From the NCBI RefSeq assembly GCF_026151205.1, contig NC_087079.1, positions 17,290,945 through 17,354,944 on the forward strand: a DNA stretch of 64,000 bases, given 5' to 3'. This DNA is from Bolinopsis microptera. Its lineage: Eukaryota; Ctenophora; Tentaculata; Lobata; Bolinopsidae. The stretch's first letter is position 1, and every line of letters starts with the position of its first letter. The position numbers and the translations under genes are program-made. Positions 27,101 to 41,700 of this stretch are shown piece after piece. The notes beneath the pieces are model-generated. The model had not been told where the DNA came from. It did no database searches and was given only the letters and a program-made list of their open reading frames with translations.

Positions 27101-30100
27101 TTAGCTGTAATTTACTGTTATTAGGGGTAATTAGCTGTAATTAGGGCTTAAATCATTATTTCGGTACCAACTACAAAAAAACCTTCTAAGAAATTCGTAA
27201 ACCATGGGATCAGAGTGCCACAATTGATGAATATAGTGTCGGTACTGTTAATATAGTGTCGGTACTGTTAATATAGTGTCGGTACTGTTAATATAGTGTC
27301 GGTACTGTTAATATAGTGTCGGTACTGTTAATATAGTGTCGGTACTGTTAATATAGTGTCGGTACTGTTAATATAGTGTCGGTACTGTTAATATAGTGTC
27401 GGTACTGTTAATATAGTGTCGGTACTGTTAATATAGTGTCGGTACTGTTAATATAGTGTCGGTACTGTTACTATAGTGTCGGTACTGTTAATATAGTGTC
27501 GGTACTGTTAATATAGTGTCGGTACTGTTAATATAGTGTCGGTACTGTTAATATAGTGTCGGTACTGTTAATATAGTGTCGGTACTGTTAATATAGTGTC
27601 GGTACTGTTAATATAGTGTCGGTACTGTTAATATAGTGTCGGTACTGTTAATATAGTGTCGGTACTGTTGATATAGTGTCGGTACTGTTAATATAGTGTC
27701 GGTACTGTTAATATAGTGTCGGTACTGTTAATATAGTGTCGGTACTGTTAATATAGTGTCGGTACTGTTAATATAGTGTCGGTACTGTTAATATAGTGTC
27801 GGTACTGTTAATATAGTGTCGGTACTGTTAATATAGTGTCGGTACTGTTAATATAGTGTCGGTACTGTTAATATAGTGTCGGTACTGTTAATATAGTGTC
27901 GGTACTGTTAATATAGTGTCGGTACTGTTAATATAATGTCGGTACTGTTAATATAATGTCGGTACTGTTAATATAGTGTCGGTACTGTTAATATAGTGTC
28001 GGTACTGTTAATATAGTGTCGGTACTGTTAATATAGTGTCGGTACTGTTAATATAGTGTCGGTACTGTTAATATAGTGTCGGTACTGTTAATATAGTGTC
28101 GGTACTGTTAATATAGTGTCGGTACTGTTAATATAGTGTCGGTACTGTTAATATAGTGTCGGTACTGTTAATATAGTGTCGGTACTGTTAATATAGTGTC
28201 GGTACTGTTACTATAGTGTCGGTACTGTTAATATAGTGTCGGTACTTTTAATATAGTGTCGGTACTGTTAATATAGTGTCGGTACTGTTAATATAGTGTC
28301 GGTACTTTTAATATAGTGTCGGTACTGTTACTATAGTGTCGGTACTGTTACTATAGTGTCGGTACTGTTAATATAGTGTCGGTACTGTTAATATAGTGTC
28401 GGTACTGTTAATATAGTGTCGGTACTGTTAATATAGTGTCGGTACTGTTAATATAGTGTCGGTACTGTTAATATAGTGTCGGTACTGTTAATATAGTGTC
28501 GGTACTGTTAATATAGTGTCGGTACTGTTAATATAGTGTCGGTACTGTTACTATAGTGTCGGTACTGTTAATATAGTGTCGGTACTGTTAATATAGTGTC
28601 GGTACTGTTAATATAGTGTCGGTACTGTTAATATAGTGTCGGTACTGTTAATATAGTGTCGGTACTGTTACTATAGTGTCGGTACTGTTAATCTCACTCT
28701 TACCCAGATAAACGAAGAGAACGGAGCTCCAAGACCCGTGATGAGAATTCCTAAACCTGGTCTCCTACCATCTCCCTCTGAGCCTTCAACCTCAGGTGAC
28801 TGGTGAATTGAGAATACACTTCGCTTTCACTCCATCTTTCTCTTTCACTGTTTTTTTTTTCGCCGGGATTTCGCCTTCACTTTAAATTTGCAGTCTGAAA
28901 AAAATGTGAATTTACCAAACTATCATTTCAGTTGGTTTCAGTAGATATCGTAATCAATAAATTTATTCCAATCAGTTAAAATGTGGTTTAAGTTCTGCAA
29001 ATGCAACTGTTAATTCACATCATGACAATTGTACAGGTGATTATTCCCATTAACAATAACACTGCAGGTGCAACAGAGCCCATTAACAATAACACTGCAG
29101 GTGCAACAGAGCCCATTAACAATAACACTGCAGGTGCAACAGAGCCCATTAACAATAACACTGCAGGTGCAACAGAGCCCATTAACAATAACACTGCAGG
29201 TGCAACAGAGCCCATTAACAATAACACTGCAGGTGCAACAGAGCCCATTAACAATAACACTGCAGGTGCAACAGAGCCCATTAACAATAACACTGCAGGT
29301 GCAACAGAGCCCATTAACAATAACACTGCAGGTGCAACAGAGCCCATTAACAATAACACTGCAGGTGCAACAGAGCCCATTAACAATAACACTGCAGGTG
29401 CAACAGAGCCCATTAACAATAACACTGCAGGTGCAACAGAGCCCATTAACAATAACACTGCAGGTGCAACAGAGCCCATTAACAATAACACTGCAGGTGC
29501 AACAGAGCCCATTAACAATAACACTGCAGGTGCAACAGAGCCCATTAACAATAACACTGCAGGTGCAACAGAGCCCATTAACAATAACACTGCAGGTGCA
29601 ACAGAGCCCATTAACAATAACACTGCAGGTGCAACAGAGCCCATTAACAATAACACTGCAGGTGCAACAGAGCCCATTAACAATAACACTGCAGGTGCAA
29701 CAGAGCCCATTAACAATAACACTGCAGGTGCAACAGAGCCCATTAACAATAACACTGCAGGTGCAACAGAGCCCATTAACAATAACACTGCAGGTGCAAC
29801 AGAGCCCATTAACAATAACACTGCAGGTGCAACAGAGCCCATTAACAATAACACTGCAGGTGCAACAGAGCCCATTAACAATAACACTGCAGGTGCAACA
29901 GAGCCCATTAACAATAACACTGCAGGTGCAACAGAGCCCATTAACAATAACACTGCAGGTGCAACAGAGCCCATTAACAATAACACTGCAGGTGCAACAG
30001 AGCCCCCACCAGTAGCAGGTGAACAGACCAGCCCGCACAAGGACAATAAGATAACAGGGTCTGAGTCAGGTAAAGACAAGTCCCTCACTGCTTCCAAGAA

Positions 30101-33100
30101 AGATGATCTGATGGAGACTGAGGAGATGGCGGCTGTAGAGCACTTTGATGAAGTACAGATATCTGATATCGTCGTGTTAGTTTCTTTCTTCTCAGCCGTT
30201 CATTTAACAGTTTATTTAGTTAATGTTGTGAAGAAATAGTTTGATTTTTAAATTATTAACGTTTCTATGGTCGGCTGACAATTATTTGTTGCAATCAGTT
30301 CTAAACTCTCAAATCAGAAACAATAGTTTAATAAGTTAACGATCTCATTGTCCAGATTGTGCACTAAGATCCTAGGACACATTCAAGGTGCTGATGCTGT
30401 ACAAGCACTGATGAGACTGCTGCTGAGATTCACCAGGAACCACAGACAAGCGCAACTATTTGCGGAGAATAACGGTCTTCATCACGTCATGCAGCTCAAA
30501 GAAGTGGGTTTCACTAGAAATATCTCTTGTGCAGTTGTTAACGATAAACTGAGTGGTGTTTTACAATGTGGGGTTTAAAAGGAGCCTGGGGAAAGTGGAC
30601 ACATGCCCCCCCCCCCCCCCCCCCCCCCCCGGCCCCCCGGACACATGTTATACACCTAAATTAGAATATCATGTTTCCACGTTGTTCGCCCTTTGTTTTA
30701 AAATGAGCTTTGTATTTCAGGGTTCATCCTTCACTGGCTTCTCATCCCTGTCAACACTGATATTCCGTCATCTACTGGAGGACGAACGAACGCTCAAGTA
30801 ATATGAATATGATATGAAATTATAATTGATAAATATGATAATTTATGAATTTGACCCATATATTAGGATTACACAGGATTACATAGGATTAAAATTAATT
30901 TAGAGGTCCACTATCGTGAACCGTCATAATTGTTTACAGAATTGGTAAATAAATTATTAAAAACATTCTCAGCTTTGTTTGAAATCAGGGCCAGGATTAG
31001 TATTAAACCTTAATTATGAATAATTCGCGAGGTTCTCACCAAATTGATAGTAAAATTGTTTAAGTTTCGTGCATTTGAATTACGTTGACGCATATCTTCG
31101 GTGAATCTATTTCGCTCTTCGGAGCAGCGAAGGAAATAAGTGCACACACAATTGACAGTATAGAAACGCCTTTCTTGAAATTGAATATACTGTGGGGTGT
31201 TTGGTTGAATATTGAGTTATGATAATGATTAATCATCATGAATATAAATTATTGATAACAATTTTCTCAGTTTTCTGACTTCTGGTAAGAATTATCATGA
31301 CAATAAACTAAATGACTCTATTTCAACAGATGCACAGTGGAGAACACGGTGCTGGGTTACCTAGCGGGAACCGTGACTGATGAGAGTAATGAGACTAGGA
31401 CCAGCGGCAACATCAAGGTTAGGAAGTTTATCATTTCTCTTTCTCCTTTTCCTTACATCTTTACATGTTTCTTTCTTTCTCGTCCTCTTAACTTTTTATC
31501 TAAACTTTCACTTTCTGCAGGAGATACACAACATGTTGCAACGACTAGCCCCCGTTGCGTCTCGAGCAGAGCGGATATTCTCCGAAACGTGCCAAACTTT
31601 CCTTAGGTTTACAGTCCCTCCTAACCTAAAGGAGTCCATCAAAACAATCGCGGATGTGAACGACTTATCATCTATACTGAAGGTACAACTATTGTCCTTG
31701 TTATGAGTGAATGTGGCGTTATTTCAGAGGAACCTCGCGTTGTCGTTATATAACGTGCTGTGTGAACACCTTATATAACGTGCTGTGTGAATACCTTTCA
31801 CACGATTTAAAGATTTTACCTAAACTTAAGAGCGTTTCTTTATTTAAAGGAACAAGGTATGTGTGTAGTCAGTGTAGCTCACGTTGCAATTATCGAGCTC
31901 TCTTATCTTTTGTAACTTAGCGATAAGTTCAGTTTGCTGCTACCGTGTAGTTAGCCTCTGCGTGTGTACTTGTACATTATTATACAAGTACACCATGGAG
32001 GATGATCTGAATTTGACCCGATCTCTGAAGAAAATCAAGGATTTCAATTATCAAGAAAAGGAGGATGTAGAGGGCTGTGTTGATAGATGGTTCACTACGA
32101 TGGCAAAAGAACTGAAAATAGACGACGTCGTCATTCGTGGAGATATGGACAAAGAAATATTAATGGCTCCGTCTTTTTATAAAAGGTATATGGCAGACCT
32201 CGTACGGCGGCAGAGTAAGCAGATGAGCACTATGATGGAAATCATTGAGTGCCTCAAGACAGAAGCGCTAGCAGACAAGGAAAAGTTGATCAGGCTGCAG
32301 GACCAGCTGCTGGTGCAGAAGGACGAACAAATACAGTTGTTTAACAGAGACAGTACAAACAACGGTGGAGTCAGCGATTAAGAGCTACAGTGCAGCTGTA
32401 CAAAAGGACAGCACAAGTGGTACAATCTGCAATAGTAAAATTCTGAAGAATGTGAATTGTGATGAAGAGTGTGGCTGCAGAGGAGGACAGTAGCAAGAAT
32501 CTGATAGTGTTTAAGCTGAAAAAAGAGGATGAAAAACAGCTTCCAGCTCTGGTAACCGCAGTATTGGAGGAGATCGGGGAGAAACCTCATTTCGAAGCGA
32601 AAAGAGTCGGCTGGAAGAGGCCTGGTACGGCTATCCGACCAGTCAAGATCACCGTCCCAAGCTCAACAGCAGTTCATCAGATTCTGATGAAAACAGGGAG
32701 ACTGAGACTGGCTGAGATACACAAAGATGTATGGATTTGTCCTGATATATCCAGTGAAGAGCGTGCAGCAAGGAAGAACCTGGTAACTGATCTGAAGAAA
32801 AAGAGGGCTGAACAGACTCATCTTGACTGATCAGTATATAATGTAGGAGTATCTTAAGAGTTTTTCGGACGTTATCTGTATTTGAGAGACAATTATATTA
32901 TATATAATAATATAATTGTCTCTCAAATACAGATAACATATATATACATACATTATTATTTGATTGTTTCACACTTTTCACATTTCATCATTTTATTACT
33001 AGGTGGAGGTGATGTTATTGAGACTTTGGGCGGCCAAAAAACTCCTCTTCTGAAAGTTGTCCTCTGTACTTGTTTCACTGACCCACGCTTTTTAGCATTT

Positions 33101-35753
33101 ATACATTTCGGCCCATTTTATATGTTTGTTTGATTTGCTATACATTTGTATACTTGCTATTTTGTAAAAGTTTCAAATCAAATCAAATCATAAATATGGG
33201 TAAAAGAATATATTATATTATATTATATACTATATATATATATTCGATTCATAATCTGTGTCTATCACCCCAGGAACCATACACGATCAAAGCGAGCAGT
33301 GAGAAACCAGAGGAATACTCCACCGTGTCTCCTCTAGCTGCCATGGCAATAGCATCTCTCCTGGGACGACTAACTGTGCTCTTCCACACCAGCGAGGAGA
33401 ACCTTCCTAAACTACCTGACAGGACCGATACTGCTGAGTTAAAGGTAAAGTAGTATAATATATACTATAGGTCTAGGTAGTAAGATGTGCTAGTGGTATA
33501 ATGTTGCGGAGCTCATGCAAAATGTTATTTTATTTATGCATATTTATGCATATTTGGGGTATAACTATGGGTACATTGTTTTATTTTGTTTCGATATGTT
33601 TTTACTCGACTGGTTTAATCAGCTATTTCGTGTTTTATAGCTTCTAAATATACGTCATTTTGCTACCCGGCGACAACCGAATGATAGTTATTTCTTGCAT
33701 TGCTAAGCTTTAAATATAATCTCACTGTTGATGTCTTGTGACTATATTGTGTCTCATTATATGATCCACTTGTGATGTATGTATATCTCCCCCCCCCCCC
33801 CTATGTATATCTACCCCCCCCCCTATGTATATCTACCCCCCCCCCTCCCCTATGTATATCTACCCCCCCCTCCCCTATGTATATCTACCCCCCCCCCTAT
33901 CGAGCACAGATTAATAATATACTCTCCCTCGTGCAATACTAATTATTTTTCTCTATACAACAGTACAACTCAATGTGTTTTAAAATACATATAAAATGAA
34001 CTGTATTATTTATCGCCTAATCCCCAGGTTTCGTCTCAAGAGTTGCTGTCTCTAGAGGAACCCTCTCCTTTCTCGGACCCTGTCAGGGCCCCCAAGAAGC
34101 GCAGGAAAACTGGTTTGTGCATCTTACTATATATAAAGCGAGACGATATATATTTATCCGTGCCATTTTACTGACACCACGGCATCAATTTTAACGCAAA
34201 TGTCCGCAAAAACCGTAAAAGATATACAACTGAAACTTTTTTGACTGGGTCAAATGCCCCCAAGTGGTGTCAAAAACGCGAATTAAATAGGTAATAATTA
34301 TTTTAGTCTCTTTGAGTCTTGATACCATTTTAGGGTTATACGGGTTCCTGCTAGTCATTTTAATTGATTTGACATCTGAACCACAAGCTTAATCACACTG
34401 TATTATTGTGTTGTCATCTTGTTTAATAAGTCTACTTTCCCCAGGGCACTCTGAACAGAAAGAGAAGGCGAAATTACCTGGAACAAAGAAGTTCCTTGTA
34501 ACCCAGTCCTCCATTCTGAAGATGTTGTCGGAGGCTGTTAAGAGTTACTCGGGAGTTGCCGAGTTCATTATCGACCAGACAGTTCTTAACAAGGAGGGCG
34601 AGGTACATTTCTTTGCTTTTTCTTTGCTTTTTCTTTGCTTTTTCTTTGCTTTTTCTTTGCTTTTTCTTTGCTTTTTCTTTGCTTTTCTTTGCTTTTTCTT
34701 TGCTTTTTCTTTGCTTTTCTTTGCTTTTTCTTTGCTTTTTCCTTGCTTTTTCTTTGCTTTTTCTTTGCTTTTTCTTTGCTTTTTCTTTGCTTTTTCATTT
34801 TTCTCCTTTCATTATGTCTACAGTAATATTATACCCATAATATAAATATTTTTGAGAAAATCTGAGAACTTACTTATGAATTTATGTACGTTACATGTTT
34901 AAATGTAAAGGTTTCAGGGTAACAGTTAGTTCTGTAATCTAAAGACAAAGTCTTTATATAAGCCCTTTGAAGTCAGGGTAACACCCCTTACCTTCAGAGT
35001 ACGTATGCTCTAACGTTTATAATGGATAACCTGCTGGCTGCACCTGGCAAGGACGCCCCTCCTGGGCGGGAGGACACGCACGAGCACGCCAAGATGATCC
35101 TGTCCACTGTGGCAGCAAGTAACTCTAGTGATCCAGCTAAAGAGAAACTAGTAGACCAAATCAGACTGTCATTCATTAGCTCGCTCAGTGAGTCACTCAT
35201 TTTCCCTTTATTATTTAATAGATTTTAAATTCATTTTAATACTTTCAACACTACCATATCGGGGGGGGGATCATAAGGTCAGAATCGTACGTGACGTTGG
35301 GGGTGGGTCATATTTTCTTCCAAAACGCAGTTAGTACTTTTGTACTAAGTGGTGGGTCTGCTGCTCATTTCCCAGAAAAACAGTTAGTACATGGTACTAA
35401 AGGGGGTGTCCAACCCCAAAAAACCCATTTTACCTCAAATTTCAATTTTGGGAATGGGTTTTGAGGTTTTTTTGGGTTTTTTAAAATTTTGTTGTAACTT
35501 TTTATCTAATTCGACTACATTGAAAACAAAACCCCTACTAAATAGTGGGTATAATTTGCCCATTTCCCAATGTTTAATGAGCTGTTTAAAGCAATTTATG
35601 GGTGGGTATCTTATTTTATATACCAAGACACAGTTAGTACCGTGATTTCTCAACAATTAGTACCGCAAAAGCCGGCAAAAGGGGTGGGTGTCTTAATTAT
35701 TATCCGAAAAAACAGTTAGTACCGCGAAGTCACGTACGGCACTTGGTACCTGA

Positions 35754-35793
<40 letters not shown>

Positions 35794-38700
35794 CGACTAT
35801 ATAACAAATAATTTGAGGCTCTAATGATGTAGTTTTACGAAGATTTTAAGCCATACGTTTACGTTGTGTGTTTCCCTTCGTGTCCAAAAGCATTATGTGA
35901 AAACATTATCTTTTTAAAACTTGGTCCAGATTTAAACCCTACTTACATCACAGATACGTTGGAGTCACCCGCTAAACACGCTAAAGTGCAAGCAATAGCC
36001 TCTCTGATGAGCATAATCCTGGACCCCAGAGGACCTTACAATCTCCCTGTGATGGTAGACTCGTTCAACCTGAACAGCAGCATTAGTTCCCAGTCTCCTC
36101 CTTACATCTCTAAACTTCTTATCGCTAAAGGTCATTCATACTTTCATAGTCGACATATCTGAACGTGTAAAGGATCATTTGTAAGGAAGATGGTTTGCTT
36201 TTCCCACACCCCCATTGACAATTCTGCAGTTTTATTTTACCATATATCTTTAACAGGTCTGGTGAGCGACCTAGCCCAAGTTCCTCACAAGTTAGACCTC
36301 TCCTCGCCTCACATGGCGCTCACTATTAACATGTGCCTAAAACCTCTCGAGGTTCTTACTCGACTCATCTACTCGGTGAGTTAGCTTACTATTAACATGT
36401 GCCTAAAACCTCTCGAGGTTCTTACTCGACTAATCTATTCGGTGAGTTAGCTTACTATTAACATGTGCCTAAAACCTCTCGAGGTTCTAACTAGACTAAT
36501 CTATTCAGTGAGTTAGCTTACTATTAACATGTGCCTTAAACCTCTCGAGGTTCTTACTCGACTCATCTACTCGGTGAGTTAGCTTACTATTAACATGTGC
36601 CTTAAACCTCTCGAGGTTCTTACTCGACTAATCTATTCGGTGAGTTAGCTTACTATTAACATGTGCCTAAAACCTCTCGAGGTTCTTACTCGACTCATCT
36701 ACTCGGTGAGTTAGCTCACTATTAACATGTGCCTAAAACCTCTCGAGGTTCTTACTCGACTCATCTATTCGGTGAGTTAGCTTACTATTAACATGTGCCT
36801 AAAACCTCTCGAGGTTCTAACTAGACTAATCTATTCGGTGAGTTAGCTTACTATTAACATGTGCCTAAAACCTCTCGAGGTTCTTACTCGACTCATCTAT
36901 TCGGTGAGTTAGCTTACTATTAACATGTGCCTAAAACCTCTCGAGGTTCTAACTAGACTAATCTATTCGGTGAGTTAGCTTACTATTAACATGTGCCTAA
37001 AACCTCTCGAGGTTCTTACTCGACTTATCTATTCGGTGAGTTAGCTTACTATTAACATGTGCCTAAAACCTCTCGAGGTTCTTACTCGACTCATCTATTC
37101 GGTGAGTTAGCTTACTATTAACATGTGCCTAAAACCTCTCGAGGTTCTAACTAGACTAATCTATTCGGTGAGTTAGCTTACTATTAACATGTGCCTAAAA
37201 CCTCTCGAGGTTCTAACTAGACTAATCTATTCGGTGAGTTAGCTTACTATTAACATGTGCCTAAAACCTCTCGAGGTTCTAACTAGACTAATCTATTCGG
37301 TGAGTTAGCTTACTATTAACATGTGCCTAAAACCTCTCGAGGTTCTTACTCGACTCATCTATTCGGTGAGTTAGCTTACTATTAACATGTGCCTAAAACC
37401 TCTCGAGGTTCTTACTCGACTCATCTATTCGGTGAGTTAGCTTACTATTAACATGTGCCTAAAACCTCTCGAGGTTCTAACTAGACTAATCTACTCGGTG
37501 AGTTAGCTTACTATTAACATGTGCCTAAAACCTCTCGAGGTTCTTACTCGACTAATCTATTCGGTGAGTTAGCTTACTATTAACATGTGCCTAAAACCTC
37601 TCGAGGTTCTTACTCGACTCATCTATTCGGTGAGTTAGCTTACTATTAACATGTGCCTAAAACCTCTCGAGGTTCTTACTCGACTAATCTATTCGGTGAG
37701 TTAGCTTACTATTAACATGTGCCTAAAACCTCTCGAGGTTCTTACTCGACTCATCTACTCGGTGAGTTAGCTTACTATTAACATGTGCTTAAAACCTCTC
37801 GAGGTTCTTACTCGACTAATCTATTCGGTGAGTTAGCTTACTATTAACATGTGCCTAAAACCTCTCGAGGTTCTTACTCGACTCATCTATTCGGTGAGTT
37901 AGCTTACTATTAACATGTGCTTAAAACCTCTCGAGGTTCTTACTCGACTTATCTATTCGGTGAGTTAGCTTACTATTAACATGTGCTTAAAACCTCTCGA
38001 GGTTCTTACTCGACTAATCTACTCGGTGAGTTAGCTTACTATTAACATGTGCTTAAAACCTCTCGAGGTTCTTACTCGACTAATCTATTCGGTGAGTTAG
38101 CTTACTATTAACATGTGCCTAAAACCTCTCGAGGTTCTAAATAGACTAATCTATTCGGTGAGTTAGCTTACTATTAACATGTGCCTAAAACCTCTCGAGG
38201 TTCTTACTAGACTCATCTACTCGGTGAGTTAGCTTACTATTAACATGTGCCTAAAACCTCTCGAGGTTCTTACTCGACTCATCTATTCGGTGAGTTAGCT
38301 TACTATTAACATGTGCCTAAAACCTCTCGAGGTTCTTACTCGACTCATCTACTCGGTGAGTTAGCTTACTATTAACATGTGCCTAAAACCTCTCGAGGTT
38401 CTTACTCGACTAATCTATTCGGTGAGTTAGCTCACTATTAACATGTGCCTAAAACCTCTCGAGGTTCTTACTCGACTAATCTATTCGGTGAGTTAGCTTA
38501 CTATTAACATGTGCCTAAAACCTCTCGAGGTTCTTACTCGACTCATCTACTCGGTGAGTTAGCTTACTATTAACATGTGCCTAAAACCTCTCGAGGTTCT
38601 TACTCGACTCATCTACTCGGTGAGTTAGCTTACTATTAACATGTGCCTAAAACCTCTCGAGGTTCTTACTCGACTCATCTATTCGGTGAGTTAGCATACT

Positions 38701-41700
38701 ATTAACATGTGCCTAAAACCTCTCGAGGTTCTTACTCGACTCATCTACTCGGTGAGTTAGCTTACTATTAACATGTGCCTAAAACCTCTCGAGGTTCTTA
38801 CTCGACTAATCTATTCGGTGAGTTAGCTTACTATTAACATGTGCCTAAAACCTCTCGAGGTTCTTACTCGACTAATCTATTCGGTGAGTTAGCTTACTAT
38901 TAACATGTGCCTAAAACCTCTCGAGGTGCTTACTCGACTCATCTATTCGGTGAGTTAGCTTACTATTAACATGTGCCTAAATCTTCTCGAGGTGCTTACT
39001 CGACTCATCTATTCGGTGAGTTAGCTTACTATTAACATGTGCCTAAAACCTCTCGAGGTGCTTACTCGACTCATCTATTCGGTGAGTTAGCTCACTATTA
39101 ACATGTGCCTAAAACCTCTCGAGGTTCTTACTCGACTAATCTATTCGGTGAGTTAGCTTACTATTAACATGTGCCTAAAACCTCTCGAGGTTCTTACTCG
39201 ACTCATCTACTCGGTGAGTTAGCTTACTATTAACATGTGCCTAAAACCTCTCGAGGTTCTTACTCGACTCATCTACTCGGTGAGTTAGCTTACTATTAAC
39301 ATGTGCCTAAAACCTCTCGAGGTTCTTACTCGACTCATCTATTCGGTGAGTTAGCATACTATTAACATGTGCCTAAAACCTCTCGAGGTTCTTACTCGAC
39401 TCATCTACTCGGTGAGTTAGCTTACTATTAACATGTGCCTAAAACCTCTCGAGGTTCTTACTCGACTAATCTATTCGGTGAGTTAGCTTACTATTAACAT
39501 GTGCCTAAAACCTCTCGAGGTTCTTACTCGACTAATCTATTCGGTGAGTTAGCTTACTATTAACATGTGCCTAAAACCTCTCGAGGTGCTTACTCGACTC
39601 ATCTATTCGGTGAGTTAGCTTACTATTAACATGTGCCTAAATCTTCTCGAGGTGCTTACTCGACTCATCTATTCGGTGAGTTAGCTTACTATTAACATGT
39701 GCCTAAAACCTCTCGAGGTGCTTACTCGACTCATCTATTCGGTGAGTTAGCTTACTATTAACATGTGCCTAAAACCTCTCGAGGTTCTTACTCGACTAAT
39801 CTACTCGGTGAGTTAGCTTACTATTAACATGTGCCTAAAACCTCTCGAGGTTCTTACTCGACTAATCTATTCGGTGAGTTAGCTTACTATTAACATGTGC
39901 CTAAAACCTCTCGAGGTTCTTACTCGACTAATCTATTCGGTGAGTTAGCTTACTATTAACATGTGCCTAAAACCTCTCGAGGTGAGTTAGCTTGGAATAA
40001 AGAGTGCAATTACCTAACAAATACAAACAACCTAATAAACAAATACAGAAAGTGTGACTTTTTTGAGAAATGATACAACATATTATGAAGGAGGAGTTGC
40101 TAAAAACTCTTCATCACATTGTGTTAATATGTGTCGAATTTATGCGGTACACCATGTATACTTATATTTAAGTTATGAAAATTCGACATGATGTATGATT
40201 AACTGGGCGGTAACCTTACATAGGTGTATGTTTGTATTTGTATTGTACACTATTCTAATATTCTATATATTCATTAATCATTGATAGATTCAGTAACTTT
40301 TTAAAGGGTATTTTGTATATATATATACAAAATACCCTTTAAAAAGTTACTGAATCTATCAATGATTAATGAAGGTTGATGATAATTGATGTCTCTTTTT
40401 AGGCGGTGTTGGCGGAATCTTCTCAAACTACTGATAAATCAGAGGATCCGGATAAGCAGGATAGGGACCGAACCAGAGGTTAGGATACTTGCTTTACAAC
40501 ACAATTAAAACTAACTTAGCTAACTTAAAAACAACAAGCATGAATTACGCCAATATCAGGGGGCACTTAAAATGGGTATATCATATTATTAGAAGGTGGT
40601 GTATAGGGAGGGGGGGTTATTAAGGTAACTTATTGTTAACAAGTGATCCGTTGGTTTATAAGTTAGCTTATTCTAACTGTACGTTGACTTATGTCACGTT
40701 GTTATACCTATTGTAACTGTAAGTTAACGTTGTTATACCTATTGTAACTGTAAGTTAACGTTGTTATACCTATTCTAAGTGTAAGTTAACGTTGTTATAC
40801 CTATTCTAACTGTAAGTTAACGTTGTTATACCTATTCTAACTGTAAGTTAACGTTGTTATACCTATTCTAACTGTAAGTTAACGTTGTTATACCTATTGT
40901 AACTGTAAGTTAACGTTGTTATACCTATTGTAACTGTAAGTTAACGTTGTTATACCTATTGTAACTGTAAGTTAACGTTGTTATACCTATTCTAACTGTA
41001 AGTTAACGTTGTTATACCTATTGTAACTGTAAGTTAACGTTGTTATACCTATTTTAACTGCAAGTTAACGTTGTTATACCTATTGTAACTGTAAGTTAAC
41101 GTTGTTATACCTATTGAAACTGTAAGTTAACGTTGTTATACCTATTGAAACTGTAAGTTAACGTTGTTATACCTATTCTAACTGTAAGTTAACGTTGTTA
41201 TACCTATTCTAACTGTAAGTTAACGTTGTTATACCTATTCTAACTGCAAGTTAACGTTGTTATACCTATTGTAACTGTAAGTTAACGTTGTTATACCTAT
41301 TGAAACTGTAAGTTAACGTTGTTATACCTATTGAAACTGTAAGTTAACGTTGTTATACCTATTCTAAGTGTAAGTTAACCAGTGACACATGATTACAGGT
41401 GAGGTAGAGGAGACGCTAGGAGACCTTATTCTGAACAATGTAGTAGATCAGCTACTAGACGGCACTTTACCAGCTTCCTCCGCAAACATCTTAGGCAGCT
41501 CGTCTCAGGAGGACATGGACACTATCTCTAGACCCATCCCTATCTCAAATGAAGGTGAGCTAATGGACGTCATCTCTAGACCCATCCCTATCTCAAATGA
41601 AGGTGAGCTAATGGACGTCATCTCTAGACCCATCCCTATCTCAAATGAAGGTGAGCTAATGGACGTCATCTCTAGACCCATCCCTATCTCAAATGAAGGT

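Noticed and set aside
27231-28690. Regular short repeats as a CRISPR array
   Set aside because: There are no unique spacers between units, and the context is a eukaryotic intron. The same applies to the other arrays.
29010-30097. Minus-strand and +1 frames ([32 protein letters not shown] repeats)
   Set aside because: A 33-bp unit without stops leaves all frames open; only the frame joined in phase to exons 28 and 30 is supported.
34586-34845. Lys-rich or Phe/Leu-rich reading frames
   Set aside because: Translations of an 11-bp ctttttctttg repeat just after the exon 36 donor.
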